Shown piece by piece: positions 8,301-16,092 of a stretch of 64,000 bases of DNA. A program made the translations under genes and the position numbers. A model generated the notes under the pieces. The model did not search any database. It saw nothing but the letters and a program-made list of their open reading frames with translations, and was not told the DNA's origin. The first letter of the stretch is position 1, and every line of letters starts with the position of its first letter. Source of the DNA: UBA6120 sp035361955 (GTDB lineage Bacteria > Bacillota_I > Bacilli_A > RFN20 > CAG-826); the NCBI GenBank assembly GCA_035361955.1, contig DAOSDC010000002.1, positions 1 through 64,000 on the forward strand, given 5' to 3'.

Positions 8301-9779
8301 CTAATCTTCGATGTCGGAAATATTGTGATCGGCGCGAATTTCGCGTAATTTCTCTTCAAACTCTTTGCTTGGCGTTTCAAACCGTCCGTAAGAGGTAAAA
8401 AACAGCAAATTGATGTTACCGATGCGGCCATTACGGTTTTTGGCAACGCGCAGTTCCACCAAATCAAGAGCTTTGTCGATCGACGACAATAGCGTCTCTT
8501 CTTTCTGGGCGATTTCCTCGTTTTTCCCTTTCGATCCGGGGCCGCTTGTGCGTTTGACGGTATTGAAGCCTTGATAATACTTCGACCGGTACATTAATAA
8601 CACGACGTCGGCATCTTGTTCAATCGAACCGGATTCGCGTAGATCGGACAGCATCGGACGGCGATTGTCGCGTTTGTCGACTTCACGCGATAACTGGGAT
8701 ACGACAAGAATCGGTACTTTTAGTTCACGTGCCAACTCTTTGAGTTGCCTTGAGATGTTACTGACTTCTACTTGTCGATTTTCAATCTTCTTTTCACCGG
8801 TGGTGATTAGACCGATATAATCCACCACGAGGAGCCCAAGATCGCCTAATCGTCCTTTTAATTGACGCGATTTAGCGATGATATCAATGAGTTTGATGCC
8901 GGCGCTGTCGTCGATGTATAAATTAGCGGAAGCGACGTTTTTAATCGCTTGACCGATTGAGGCTTTTTCCTTGGCATTTAAAAACTGCGTTCCTTTTAGA
9001 ATTTGGTCAAGATCGATGCCGGCGTCGGTGGCAATCAATCGTTTGATCAAAGCGTTGGCCGGCATTTCCAGTGAAAAGATGGCTACTGGCAAGTTATTGC
9101 GCCGTGCGGCGTTAAGGGCGATGTTCAGCGCCATCGCCGTTTTACCGACGGAAGGACGCGCGGCTAGAATGACCATTTCCCCTTTTTGGAAACCATGCGT
9201 GAAATCGTTGAGTTGGTTGTACCCAGTGTCGATGCCGGTTAATCCGCCGGGACGAGCGACGATTTTAAGTTCTTGTTCGACGCGGCTAGCGATATCGGCA
9301 GCACTTTGGAAATTGGATATACGCCGTTTTTGCGTCACGTCGTGAATCTTGGAATCGGCACGAGCGATGAAGTTGGTAATGTCGTCGATCTCTTCTTCGT
9401 CGTATTCTTTACGGATCGTATCGATGGAATTGATGAGGTCGCGCAAAATGCGATGGTCTTTCAATATTGCAATGTAAAAGTCCATGTTCGACAGTGAGAC
9501 GACGCTTTGGGTTAATTCCATTAAATAATCGACACCGCCGACGTTATCGAGTTCTTTCGTATTCAATAACTCGTCGGTCACCGTTTGCACATCGACGGGT
9601 ATGTGTTTCTTTACAAGTGCCGCCATCGCGGCGTAAATCGTCGCATGGCGTTTATTAGCGCCATAAAAATCGGCTTCCGACAAATCGCCGATGCACGTGG
9701 CAAGCGCCATCTCATCGATAAGCATCGCTCCGAGAACCGTTTTCTCGGCATTAATATTAAACGGAAGTGGGCGTCCCAT
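8301..9779 (-). CDS. dnaB: Replicative DNA helicase DnaB
   Basis: This is the 492-residue hexameric 5'-3' helicase that unwinds DNA ahead of the replication fork (called DnaC in Bacillus). The N-terminal primase-contacting helical domain covers about 1-150, and the RecA-like motor domain contains Walker A ARPSVGKTA at about 205-213, the B motif LLVVDYIGL and the SQLSREVDKR arginine-region motif. The frame is open 13 codons farther to a TTG, but the ATG at 9779 has GGAGAAG upstream and begins MGRPLPFN as in the family. It starts one base after the rplI stop. Together with gdpP-rplI this is a classic Bacilli block. Confidence 0.97.
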   Translation of the reverse strand: MGRPLPFNINAEKTVLGAMLIDEMALATCIGDLSEADFYGANKRHATIYAAMAALVKKHIPVDVQTVTDELLNTKELDNVGGVDYLMELTQSVVSLSNMDFYIAILKDHRILRDLINSIDTIRKEYDEEEIDDITNFIARADSKIHDVTQKRRISNFQSAADIASRVEQELKIVARPGGLTGIDTGYNQLNDFTHGFQKGEMVILAARPSVGKTAMALNIALNAARRNNLPVAIFSLEMPANALIKRLIATDAGIDLDQILKGTQFLNAKEKASIGQAIKNVASANLYIDDSAGIKLIDIIAKSRQLKGRLGDLGLLVVDYIGLITTGEKKIENRQVEVSNISRQLKELARELKVPILVVSQLSREVDKRDNRRPMLSDLRESGSIEQDADVVLLMYRSKYYQGFNTVKRTSGPGSKGKNEEIAQKEETLLSSIDKALDLVELRVAKNRNGRIGNINLLFFTSYGRFETPSKEFEEKLREIRADHNISDIED

Positions 9780-9780
9780 A

Positions 9781-10230
9781 TTATTTCTTCTCCGTGACAA
9801 AGACGGTAATCGTTCCAAGCACGCCTTTGGCTAATTCGATGCGCAGCCTAGTATAGCCGGCTGCATTGACAAGGAAGTGATCGACGAATTTGCGTTTATC
9901 GACGACAATTTGGTGTTTGTTTTTAAGTTCTTCGACGATTTGCTTGGTCGAAATCGTACCATACATGCGTCCATCATCGGAAAATTGGGCGCTAAATTCC
10001 AAAACGATGTCTTTCAGTTTGTCGGCAATCACTTGCGCTTCTTGTTGCTTGCGAAGCAATTCATCTTCAACTTGTTTTTTCTGGGTATCGACGATTTCTA
10101 GGCCGCGTTCGGTCATTGGCACCGCTAGTTTGTTGGCAAACAGGAAATTACGGGCGTAGCCGTCGGCCACTTCGACGATTTGGTCTTTCTTGCCGACTTT
10201 TTTGACATCTTTAAGCAATATCACTTTCAT
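9781..10230 (-). CDS. rplI: 50S ribosomal protein bL9
   Basis: This is a 149-residue bL9 protein. It binds 23S rRNA at the base of the L1 stalk with its N-terminal domain (MKVILLKDVKKVGKK, GYARNFL at about 1-40). A long helix joins this to the C-terminal domain (about 80-149). Length is typical. A good AAGGAGA ribosome site lies before the ATG. It stands between gdpP (12-base gap) and dnaB (1-base gap), so the three are one operon. Confidence 0.97.
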   Translation of the reverse strand: MKVILLKDVKKVGKKDQIVEVADGYARNFLFANKLAVPMTERGLEIVDTQKKQVEDELLRKQQEAQVIADKLKDIVLEFSAQFSDDGRMYGTISTKQIVEELKNKHQIVVDKRKFVDHFLVNAAGYTRLRIELAKGVLGTITVFVTEKK

Positions 10231-10242
10231 ATGGCCGTCTCC

Positions 10243-12267
10243 TTATTTCTTGTCTTTGCCATCGGCACGTGCCGCGGGTAGGTATGTTTCTAACACTTCG
10301 AGTAGCTTGGCTTCAGCTTCTTCGATGCTTAAATTAGCGAACGCGCATGCGGCTTGTGAATAATGTCCGCCCCCGCCAAGCTTTTCTAATAGGAACTGGA
10401 CGTTGATGGTGTTGTCGCTTCGCGCGGAGATGCGCACTTCTTTGGCGTCGGTTTTTCCGATTACGAAGGTAGCGTTGACACCTTTGATCTGAATGTTCAT
10501 GTTGGCGACTTTCGCTAGCGTGGCGCGGTCGATGATATCAGCGGGATCAGCCAGGGCGACGACGATGCCATAATAGGGTGTCTTTGAGGTAGCCATAATC
10601 TTCGTGATTAAGTTATGTTCTTCATAATCGTCTTTGAGGAAGGTGTCCGCTAGTGAATTATCGGCGCCTGATTCCTTTAAGAACATTGAGGCTTCAAACG
10701 TGCGCATGCCGGCGGTCTTTGCTCGGTAGTAGTTGGTGTCTAAAAAGATACCGGCGAGCATTATCGTCGCATAGGGTGCGGGAATCGTGATGCGTGGATT
10801 AGGTGACGCGTAGCGGATAAGTTCGGCGACTAACTCGGAGGCGCTAGAAGCGCTTGGTTCGACATAACTATAAACTGGGTTTTCAATGAATTCTTCGGCG
10901 CGCCGATGATGATCGATGACGACGACTTTCGTTGCATCGTCGAGTAGTTTCGGAAACATCGTCAGTGACGGTCGATGAACATCGGTGACAATCACAAGTG
11001 TATCCGGTTTCAATAAATCGAGCGCGTCTTTGGGCGCAATCGTCATTTTATCGAGTTCGTCGCGAGAAAACATCGTCGTAACGGCCATGCGCGTTTTCTT
11101 TTCAGCAAGTTTTGGTGCATATAAAAGCTTGGAAGGTTTACCAACACTATCGACCATGGCTTTAACGCCAAGGGCTGAGCCCAGCGCATCGAGATCCATG
11201 TCGCTGTGCGACATGATTAAGACGTTACTGGCGTTTTTAATCAATCCAATCAAACCATCGGCCAAGGAACGCACTTTGACTTTGTTACGGCGTTCTTGGA
11301 CTTGGGTGCGTCCGCCATAGAAGGCAAGCTCTTCGCCATATTGGTTGACGACGACTTGATCGCCGCCGCGGCTAATCGCGATGTCAATCGCGCTGGTCGC
11401 CATTTCGTTTAACTTGACGAAATCGTCGGGGAAGTCGTGGGCGAAACCAATTGAAAGTGTAATGTATGTCTCGGTATCCTTCGTCAATTTTCTGACGCGG
11501 TCAATCAGCGAGAAATTGTCAGCTTTCATCTTGGCAAGCGATTCATAGTTACAAAGGGCAAAATAAGCATCGGAACGGTAGCGTCGTAATAACACGCCGT
11601 ATTCTTTTGCGTATTCGAAAATCGTATTGCGAATGTTTAAGATGATGTCGTTATTCTCTTCGATGTTAATCGATGAATCGGAATAATTGTCGAGCACGAT
11701 GATACCGATGACGGGCGCTTGCTCTTTCGAATATTTATAAAGTGATTCATAGGCCGTCACATCTTTGAAGATGTATAAATGGGCCTCGCTTAAGTATTTT
11801 ACTTCGTAATCTCGGGTATTGATTTCGATCTTGACGGTGTTCGCCGGTGTCGCGCTACTAAGCTCTTTCAAAGCTGGTTGGAAATCAAGAATGTTACGAT
11901 CAATGATGTTGATTTGGCGATCTTCGAATAGTTCGTTAGACCATAACACCGTTTGCTCTTCATTGACAACGGCGAGTCCAATCATGCCGAAGTTATAGGC
12001 CTCTTGGATGTCGGTCCCGATGATTTCCGCGGCTTTCAAATCGCTTTTTTGGCGTTGTCGTCCCATCGCCGTTACTGAAATGATGACGAAGGCGAGGTTT
12101 AAAACACTCCAGCCGATAATCGTCGCCAAGATGACATCAAGGCTAAAGAAGAACCGGAAATTGAACCAGTCGAATCCATAAAACAGCGTCAAAGCGACAA
12201 GGATAGCCAACTCAAAAGCAACGAATACGATTGCGGCAATCCGAATTTTGTTAAATACTTTGTTCAT
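10243..12267 (-). CDS. gdpP: Cyclic-di-AMP phosphodiesterase GdpP
   Basis: This is a 674-residue membrane enzyme that hydrolyses the second messenger c-di-AMP. Two membrane helices lie at about 8-30 and 38-62, then a PAS domain (about 85-150), a degenerate GGDEF domain (about 170-305) and the DHH/DHHA1 phosphoesterase. The DHH part shows SHSDMDLDALG near 350, DVHRPS, and IDHHRRAEEF near 450. The DHHA1 part ends with GGGGHYSQAA near 640. In Firmicutes c-di-AMP controls potassium and osmolyte transport and wall stress. GAGG precedes the ATG, and a TATAAT lies at 12293-12288. It heads the gdpP-rplI-dnaB operon. Confidence 0.96.
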   Translation of the reverse strand: MNKVFNKIRIAAIVFVAFELAILVALTLFYGFDWFNFRFFFSLDVILATIIGWSVLNLAFVIISVTAMGRQRQKSDLKAAEIIGTDIQEAYNFGMIGLAVVNEEQTVLWSNELFEDRQINIIDRNILDFQPALKELSSATPANTVKIEINTRDYEVKYLSEAHLYIFKDVTAYESLYKYSKEQAPVIGIIVLDNYSDSSINIEENNDIILNIRNTIFEYAKEYGVLLRRYRSDAYFALCNYESLAKMKADNFSLIDRVRKLTKDTETYITLSIGFAHDFPDDFVKLNEMATSAIDIAISRGGDQVVVNQYGEELAFYGGRTQVQERRNKVKVRSLADGLIGLIKNASNVLIMSHSDMDLDALGSALGVKAMVDSVGKPSKLLYAPKLAEKKTRMAVTTMFSRDELDKMTIAPKDALDLLKPDTLVIVTDVHRPSLTMFPKLLDDATKVVVIDHHRRAEEFIENPVYSYVEPSASSASELVAELIRYASPNPRITIPAPYATIMLAGIFLDTNYYRAKTAGMRTFEASMFLKESGADNSLADTFLKDDYEEHNLITKIMATSKTPYYGIVVALADPADIIDRATLAKVANMNIQIKGVNATFVIGKTDAKEVRISARSDNTINVQFLLEKLGGGGHYSQAACAFANLSIEEAEAKLLEVLETYLPAARADGKDKK

Positions 12268-12287
12268 GAGCGGCCTCGGCTTGTCTT

Positions 12288-12315
12288 ATTATACAATATT
12301 ATCTGATTAACATAA
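12288..12315 (-). promoter_or_regulatory. Possible promoter of gdpP operon
   Basis: A perfect TATAAT lies at 12293-12288 with a weak TTATGT 16 bases upstream (12315-12310). It lies just downstream of the second of two hairpins that end the rpsF operon, so gdpP would start a fresh transcript. Confidence 0.45.
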
Positions 12316-12340
12316 GAAAAAAGTCGTACAAGTACGACTT
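12315..12340 (-). terminator. Second terminator after rpsR
   Basis: AAGTCGTAC pairs with GTACGACTT over a two- to four-base loop, and on the minus strand a run of T follows. It backs up the hairpin at 12371-12399. Confidence 0.75.
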
Positions 12341-12370
12341 AAGTTCAAGCGTGTTATCGCTGAAATCGAG

Positions 12371-12399
12371 TAAAAAAGCCGCGTTTTGCGCGACTTTTT
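12371..12399 (-). terminator. Terminator of rpsF-ssb-rpsR operon
   Basis: On the minus strand AGTCGCG pairs with CGCGGCT (one G-T pair) over a five-base loop, followed by TTTTTT. It lies just beyond the rpsR stop at 12407. Confidence 0.82.
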
Positions 12400-12406
12400 G
12401 CTTCAA

Positions 12407-12634
12407 TTAGTCAATTGTGTAAGGCAGTAAGGCGACGAAGCGAGCATTCTTGATCGCGGTGGCCAATTCACGTTGGTAACGGGCACTGGTGCCAGTGACG
12501 CGACGCGGCGCAATCTTGCCGTTGGGCGAGATAAAGCGTTTTAAGAGTTCCACATCTTTGTAATCGATGTATGGAATCTTGTTCTTGGTAAAGTAACAGA
12601 CTTTCTTGCGTGGTCTGAGTTTTTTAAAAGCCAT
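12407..12634 (-). CDS. rpsR: 30S ribosomal protein bS18
   Basis: This is the 75-residue small-subunit protein bS18, which binds 16S rRNA as a heterodimer with bS6. The family core is plain: KVCYF near residue 11, IDYKDVELLKRFIS near 23-36 and the KIAPRRVTGTSARYQR block. Length is typical. It is the third gene of rpsF-ssb-rpsR, and AGGAA precedes its ATG. The partner bS6 is encoded by the first gene, so both halves of the heterodimer come from one transcript. Confidence 0.97.
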   Translation of the reverse strand: MAFKKLRPRKKVCYFTKNKIPYIDYKDVELLKRFISPNGKIAPRRVTGTSARYQRELATAIKNARFVALLPYTID

Positions 12635-12654
12635 GGTGGTTCCTTTCTATAGCG

Positions 12655-13077
12655 TTAAAATGGTAAGTCGTCATCGACGATGTCGATTGACGCAAGGTTC
12701 TTGTTGTCATCGGCGGGCTCGTCAGCAGGGAAACTTTCATCAGGACGCGATTCTGTCACTCCTTTTGGTTCTAGGAATTGAACGGAATCGGCAATCACTT
12801 CGATGACGTTGACCTTGCGGCCCTCTTTGTTTTCATAGGTACGTTGTTGCAACCGGCCTTCAAGTCCAACCAGACTTCCCTTGCGGGTGTATTTGGCCAT
12901 GTTGTCGGCAGTCGCTCCAAATGCTGAGCAGTTAATGAAGCTGGCGGAGCGTTCGGCTCCGGCCCGCACGCGGTTGTCAACGGCAATCGTGAAGGAGTTG
13001 ACAGACATGCCCGTAGGCGTCCGACGGAGATCGGGGTCTTTCGTGAGGCGTCCGACTAAAACAACGCGGTTGATCAT
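12655..13077 (-). CDS. ssb: Single-stranded DNA-binding protein
   Basis: This is a 140-residue SSB that coats single-stranded DNA during replication and repair. The OB-fold occupies about 1-105 (MINRVVLVGRLTKDPDLR start). It is followed by an acidic disordered tail ending DDDLPF, the tip that docks partner proteins. The tail is short. The gene sits between rpsF and rpsR in the order standard for Bacilli. AGGAGGA lies before the ATG. Confidence 0.97.
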   Translation of the reverse strand: MINRVVLVGRLTKDPDLRRTPTGMSVNSFTIAVDNRVRAGAERSASFINCSAFGATADNMAKYTRKGSLVGLEGRLQQRTYENKEGRKVNVIEVIADSVQFLEPKGVTESRPDESFPADEPADDNKNLASIDIVDDDLPF

Positions 13078-13096
13078 GGATAATTCCTCCTATGAA

Positions 13097-13384
13097 TTAA
13101 TCTTTATCGATCGTTACTAGGTGACGAAGTAGCAGCGGATTAATTTTTCCGAGTCGATCGAATTCATCGATCGCCGCGGGTTCCGCCGTAATCTTTAACA
13201 CGACGTAATAACCTTTTTTCTGGTCCCTAATTTCATAGGCCAGTTCGCGTGAGCCCCATTCGTCGACTTTACGGATTTCAGCACCTTTTTCGGTTAAAAT
13301 CGCGTGAAGTTTGGCGATGGTTTCTTGCCGCGCGGATTCTTCTAGGTCATCGCGTACGATGTACATGATTTCGTACTTTGGCAT
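13097..13384 (-). CDS. rpsF: 30S ribosomal protein bS6
   Basis: This is a 95-residue bS6, partner of bS18 in the platform of the small subunit. It has the ferredoxin-like fold sequence with MPKYEIMYIVRDDL at the start and WGSRELAYEIRDQKKGYYV in the middle. Length is typical. AGGGAGGT precedes the ATG. It heads the rpsF-ssb-rpsR operon and has a consensus promoter and a structured leader upstream, which may be the site of feedback control by bS6:bS18. Confidence 0.97.
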   Translation of the reverse strand: MPKYEIMYIVRDDLEESARQETIAKLHAILTEKGAEIRKVDEWGSRELAYEIRDQKKGYYVVLKITAEPAAIDEFDRLGKINPLLLRHLVTIDKD

Positions 13385-13404
13385 AAACTTACCTCCCTTT
13401 GGTC

Positions 13405-13455
13405 ATTCTGGCTATCATCTGCTGATAGCAGAGAGTCAATTAGATATAGCCTTCA
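13405..13455 (-). promoter_or_regulatory. Structured leader of rpsF mRNA
   Basis: The leader between the rpsF promoter and its ribosome site can fold: GGCTAT with ATCT pairs to AGAT-G-ATAGCC (13451-13442 with 13420-13410, one bulged base), and inside it CTGCT pairs with AGCAG. bS6:bS18 leaders that repress their own operon are known in many bacteria. The fold is seen; the regulatory role is inferred. Confidence 0.5.
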
Positions 13456-13470
13456 CACTATACCTAACAG

Positions 13471-13499
13471 ATTATATTTTATATTAATTACTTTGTAAA
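13471..13499 (-). promoter_or_regulatory. Promoter of rpsF-ssb-rpsR operon
   Basis: TTTACA (13499-13494), a 17-base spacer and a perfect TATAAT (13476-13471) lie on the minus strand. Transcription would start near 13464, about 80 bases before the rpsF ATG. Confidence 0.82.
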
Positions 13500-13520
13500 G
13501 GAACAAATCGGCATGAAGGA

Positions 13521-13550
13521 TTGGCCCATATTTACTAATAGTGGGCCCAA
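13521..13550 (-). terminator. Inverted repeat after lysS, possible terminator
   Basis: On the minus strand TTGGGCCCA and TGGGCCAA can pair over about 13 bases just after the lysS stop at 13570. No T-run follows, so a terminator role is uncertain. Confidence 0.35.
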
Positions 13551-13569
13551 ACCAAAACAAGTCAAACGA

Positions 13570-15048
13570 TTATCGATCACGTAGCAGTGGGAACAAAATA
13601 ACTTCGCGAATCGAAGCGGAATTCGTCATCAACATCACAAGGCGGTCAATTCCGATGCCAATACCACCGGCAGGTGGCATGCCGTATTCAAGTGCTTCAA
13701 GGAAATCGGTGTCGACGTCGCTTGCCTCTTGATCGCCGAGCGCTTTGGCCCGCACTTGGGCTTCAAACCGTTCGATTTGATCAAGCGGATTGTTCAGTTC
13801 CGTAAAAGCGTTCGCATATTCGGAACCATCGATGAATAATTCAAACCGTTCCGTGAACCGTTCGTCTTTGCTTTTTTTGGCTAGTGGACTGATTTCAATC
13901 GGGTGGCCATACACAAATGTCGGTTGCACGAGTTTCTTTTCGCAAAATTCTTCAAAGAAAGCATTGATGACATGACCAGAGGTCATCTGGTGTTTTTCAA
14001 GGTGGATTTCGTGCTTTTTCGCCAAGTCCAATGCCTCATCGAGCGACTTATGTTCGAAAAAGTCGATGCCTGTTGCTTCCTTTATTAGTTCGACCATGTG
14101 TACTTTGCGGAATGGTTTCTCAACGTCGATAACCTTCTCGCCCCATGGTAATTGTAATGTTCCCGCTACTTTAGACGCGACTTCGCGGAATAGTGATTCA
14201 GCCAGTTCGGCCATATCTTCGATATCGCCATAAGCTTGATAGGCTTCAATCGTCGTGAATTCGGGATTGTGTCGTGTATCGATGCCTTCGTTACGGAACA
14301 AGCGCCCAATTTCGTAAACGCGTTCAAGGCCACCGACTAGTAGTCGCTTGAGTGGCAACTCGGTGGCAATCCGGAGATAGAAGTCACGGTCAAGGGCGTT
14401 GTGGTGGGTAACAAACGGACGAGCAGCCGCGCCTCCCAGCGTCGGTTGGAGCATCGAGGTTTCAAATTCGTTAAATCCGCGGTTGTCCATAAAGTTTTGG
14501 ATCGTACGGATGATTTTGCTGCGTGCCATGGCGATACGCCTGGCGTCTTCGCTGACGATTAAATCGACATAACGGCGACGATAGCGCTCTTCGACATCGA
14601 CCAGACCATGATATTTTTCAGGTAATGGCCGGAGGGCCTTGACGAGGTGGGTGTATTTCTCGACGCGTAGCGTCACTTCGCCCGAGTGAGTAAGCATGAC
14701 ACGTCCGGTCACACCGACGATATCACCGAGGTCGGCCAAATCGAGCAGAGCGTAAGTTTCATCGCCGACAACGTCTTTTTTCATGTAGCACTGCAATGTT
14801 CCTTCGCGGTCGAGCAAATGGAAAAAACTTGCTTTACCCATGCGACGAATCGAAACGATGCGTCCGGCAACCGTCGCGTGATGATTGGCGGTTTCCAATT
14901 GTTCCGCCGACTTTCCTGTGCCAAATTCTTTGATAATCTTACTACTGGAATCGGTGATGAATTTATGTCCAAACGGATCAATGCCCTTTTCGGTGTATTT
15001 AGCAAGCTTACTCCGTCTGACGATTTGTTGTTCTTGAAGTTCTTCCAT
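13570..15048 (-). CDS. lysS: Lysyl-tRNA synthetase, class II
   Basis: This is a 492-residue class II enzyme that charges tRNA-Lys. The N-terminal anticodon-binding OB domain spans about 55-140. The catalytic domain shows motif 2 as GRLFRNEGIDTRHNPEFT at about 248-265 and motif 3 as GGIGIGIDRLVML at about 466-478. Length is typical. It is the last gene of ftsH-dusB-lysS; in Bacillus dusB also directly precedes lysS. I see no T-box leader. Confidence 0.97.
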   Translation of the reverse strand: MEELQEQQIVRRSKLAKYTEKGIDPFGHKFITDSSSKIIKEFGTGKSAEQLETANHHATVAGRIVSIRRMGKASFFHLLDREGTLQCYMKKDVVGDETYALLDLADLGDIVGVTGRVMLTHSGEVTLRVEKYTHLVKALRPLPEKYHGLVDVEERYRRRYVDLIVSEDARRIAMARSKIIRTIQNFMDNRGFNEFETSMLQPTLGGAAARPFVTHHNALDRDFYLRIATELPLKRLLVGGLERVYEIGRLFRNEGIDTRHNPEFTTIEAYQAYGDIEDMAELAESLFREVASKVAGTLQLPWGEKVIDVEKPFRKVHMVELIKEATGIDFFEHKSLDEALDLAKKHEIHLEKHQMTSGHVINAFFEEFCEKKLVQPTFVYGHPIEISPLAKKSKDERFTERFELFIDGSEYANAFTELNNPLDQIERFEAQVRAKALGDQEASDVDTDFLEALEYGMPPAGGIGIGIDRLVMLMTNSASIREVILFPLLRDR

Positions 15049-15084
15049 GGTCGTTACCTTCCTAACTTAACTATTATATGGTTT

Positions 15085-16074
15085 TTATTTACTTTGTTGT
15101 ACATGAGGGTCTCGTCGAGCTTGGCGCAAGATGGTGTCGAGGTCATTGAGTGTATTGATTTGACTGATCATCGCTTTGTATTTTTTCATGCCTGGATAGC
15201 CAGTCAGAAAGTGGGCGCCGATGCCTCGGAGTTCGCGCATGGCGACGTCTTCACCCTTTAAAGCAATCAATCGCTTGGCAAATTGCCGGAGATACCGAAG
15301 TTGATCTTTGATGGTTGCCTCAGACAAAATCGTGCCATCTTTGAAATATTGACTTAGTTGTTTGACGAATCCTGGGCGGCCAAGTCCCCCGCGAGCAACC
15401 ATGACTGCGTTGGCCTTGGTTACGTCAAGCGCGTATTGGGCATGCTCGATTGAATCAATGTCACCACTGATGACAAGCGGAACTCTCATAGTTAGACCCA
15501 AATCTTTAATGACCTCATGGCGAGCCGGCCCTTGATAGATTTGCTTTGTCGTGCGAGTGTGAATCGCAATCATGCACACGCCTACGTCTTCCATGCGGCG
15601 CACGATGTCACTGTAATTGATACTCTGATCATCGCTTCCAATGCGGATTTTGGCACTGACGGGCTTACTGCTTGCGGCAACTACTTGCCGCATCATGTCT
15701 TCTAGTTCATCAGGTCGTTTCAGCCAAGCGGCGCCGGCGCCCGTCTTCGTGACTTTGGGCATCGGGCAACCTAAGTTAATGTCGAGAAAATCATAATCGA
15801 TGTTCATGGCTTCGAGTTTATGAATCGCTTTGATAAGCGTCTTGGTTTGACCGCCAAAAAGTTGTACGCCGATTGGATGTTCGTTTTTGTCGATAACCAG
15901 ATATTTCTTCGTGTTCTTGCTATCGTAGATGATGCCGCAGTCAGATACCATTTCGGTATAAAAAAGGTCGACGCCGAACTTTTTCATGAAACCGCGATAC
16001 GCCAATGTTGTAATGCCGGCCATCGGGCCGAGCACAACTTTGCCTTTGATTAAAATGTTACCAAATGTCCACAT
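15085..16074 (-). CDS. dusB: tRNA-dihydrouridine synthase (DusB type)
   Basis: This is a 329-residue flavoenzyme that reduces uridines in the tRNA D-loop to dihydrouridine with NADPH. The TIM barrel carries GPMAGITTLAYR at about 17-28 for FMN, NLGCPMPKVTKTGAGAAWLK at about 101-120 with the catalytic cysteine, and VMVARGGLGRPG in the phosphate site. Where many Dus proteins have GRGALGNPW this protein has ARGGLGRPG, a modest variation. The gene lies between ftsH (18-base gap) and lysS (36-base gap). Confidence 0.94.
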   Translation of the reverse strand: MWTFGNILIKGKVVLGPMAGITTLAYRGFMKKFGVDLFYTEMVSDCGIIYDSKNTKKYLVIDKNEHPIGVQLFGGQTKTLIKAIHKLEAMNIDYDFLDINLGCPMPKVTKTGAGAAWLKRPDELEDMMRQVVAASSKPVSAKIRIGSDDQSINYSDIVRRMEDVGVCMIAIHTRTTKQIYQGPARHEVIKDLGLTMRVPLVISGDIDSIEHAQYALDVTKANAVMVARGGLGRPGFVKQLSQYFKDGTILSEATIKDQLRYLRQFAKRLIALKGEDVAMRELRGIGAHFLTGYPGMKKYKAMISQINTLNDLDTILRQARRDPHVQQSK

Positions 16075-16092
16075 GAGAGAAAAAAGGAAGGG

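Noticed and set aside
9780..9818. Longer DnaB starting at TTG 9818
   Set aside because: It would overlap rplI and adds residues not found in DnaB; the ATG at 9779 has a proper ribosome site.
13385..13569. T-box or other riboswitch upstream of rpsF or downstream of lysS
   Set aside because: No T-box specifier or conserved T-box sequence is visible; the leader fold before rpsF fits ribosomal-protein feedback better.
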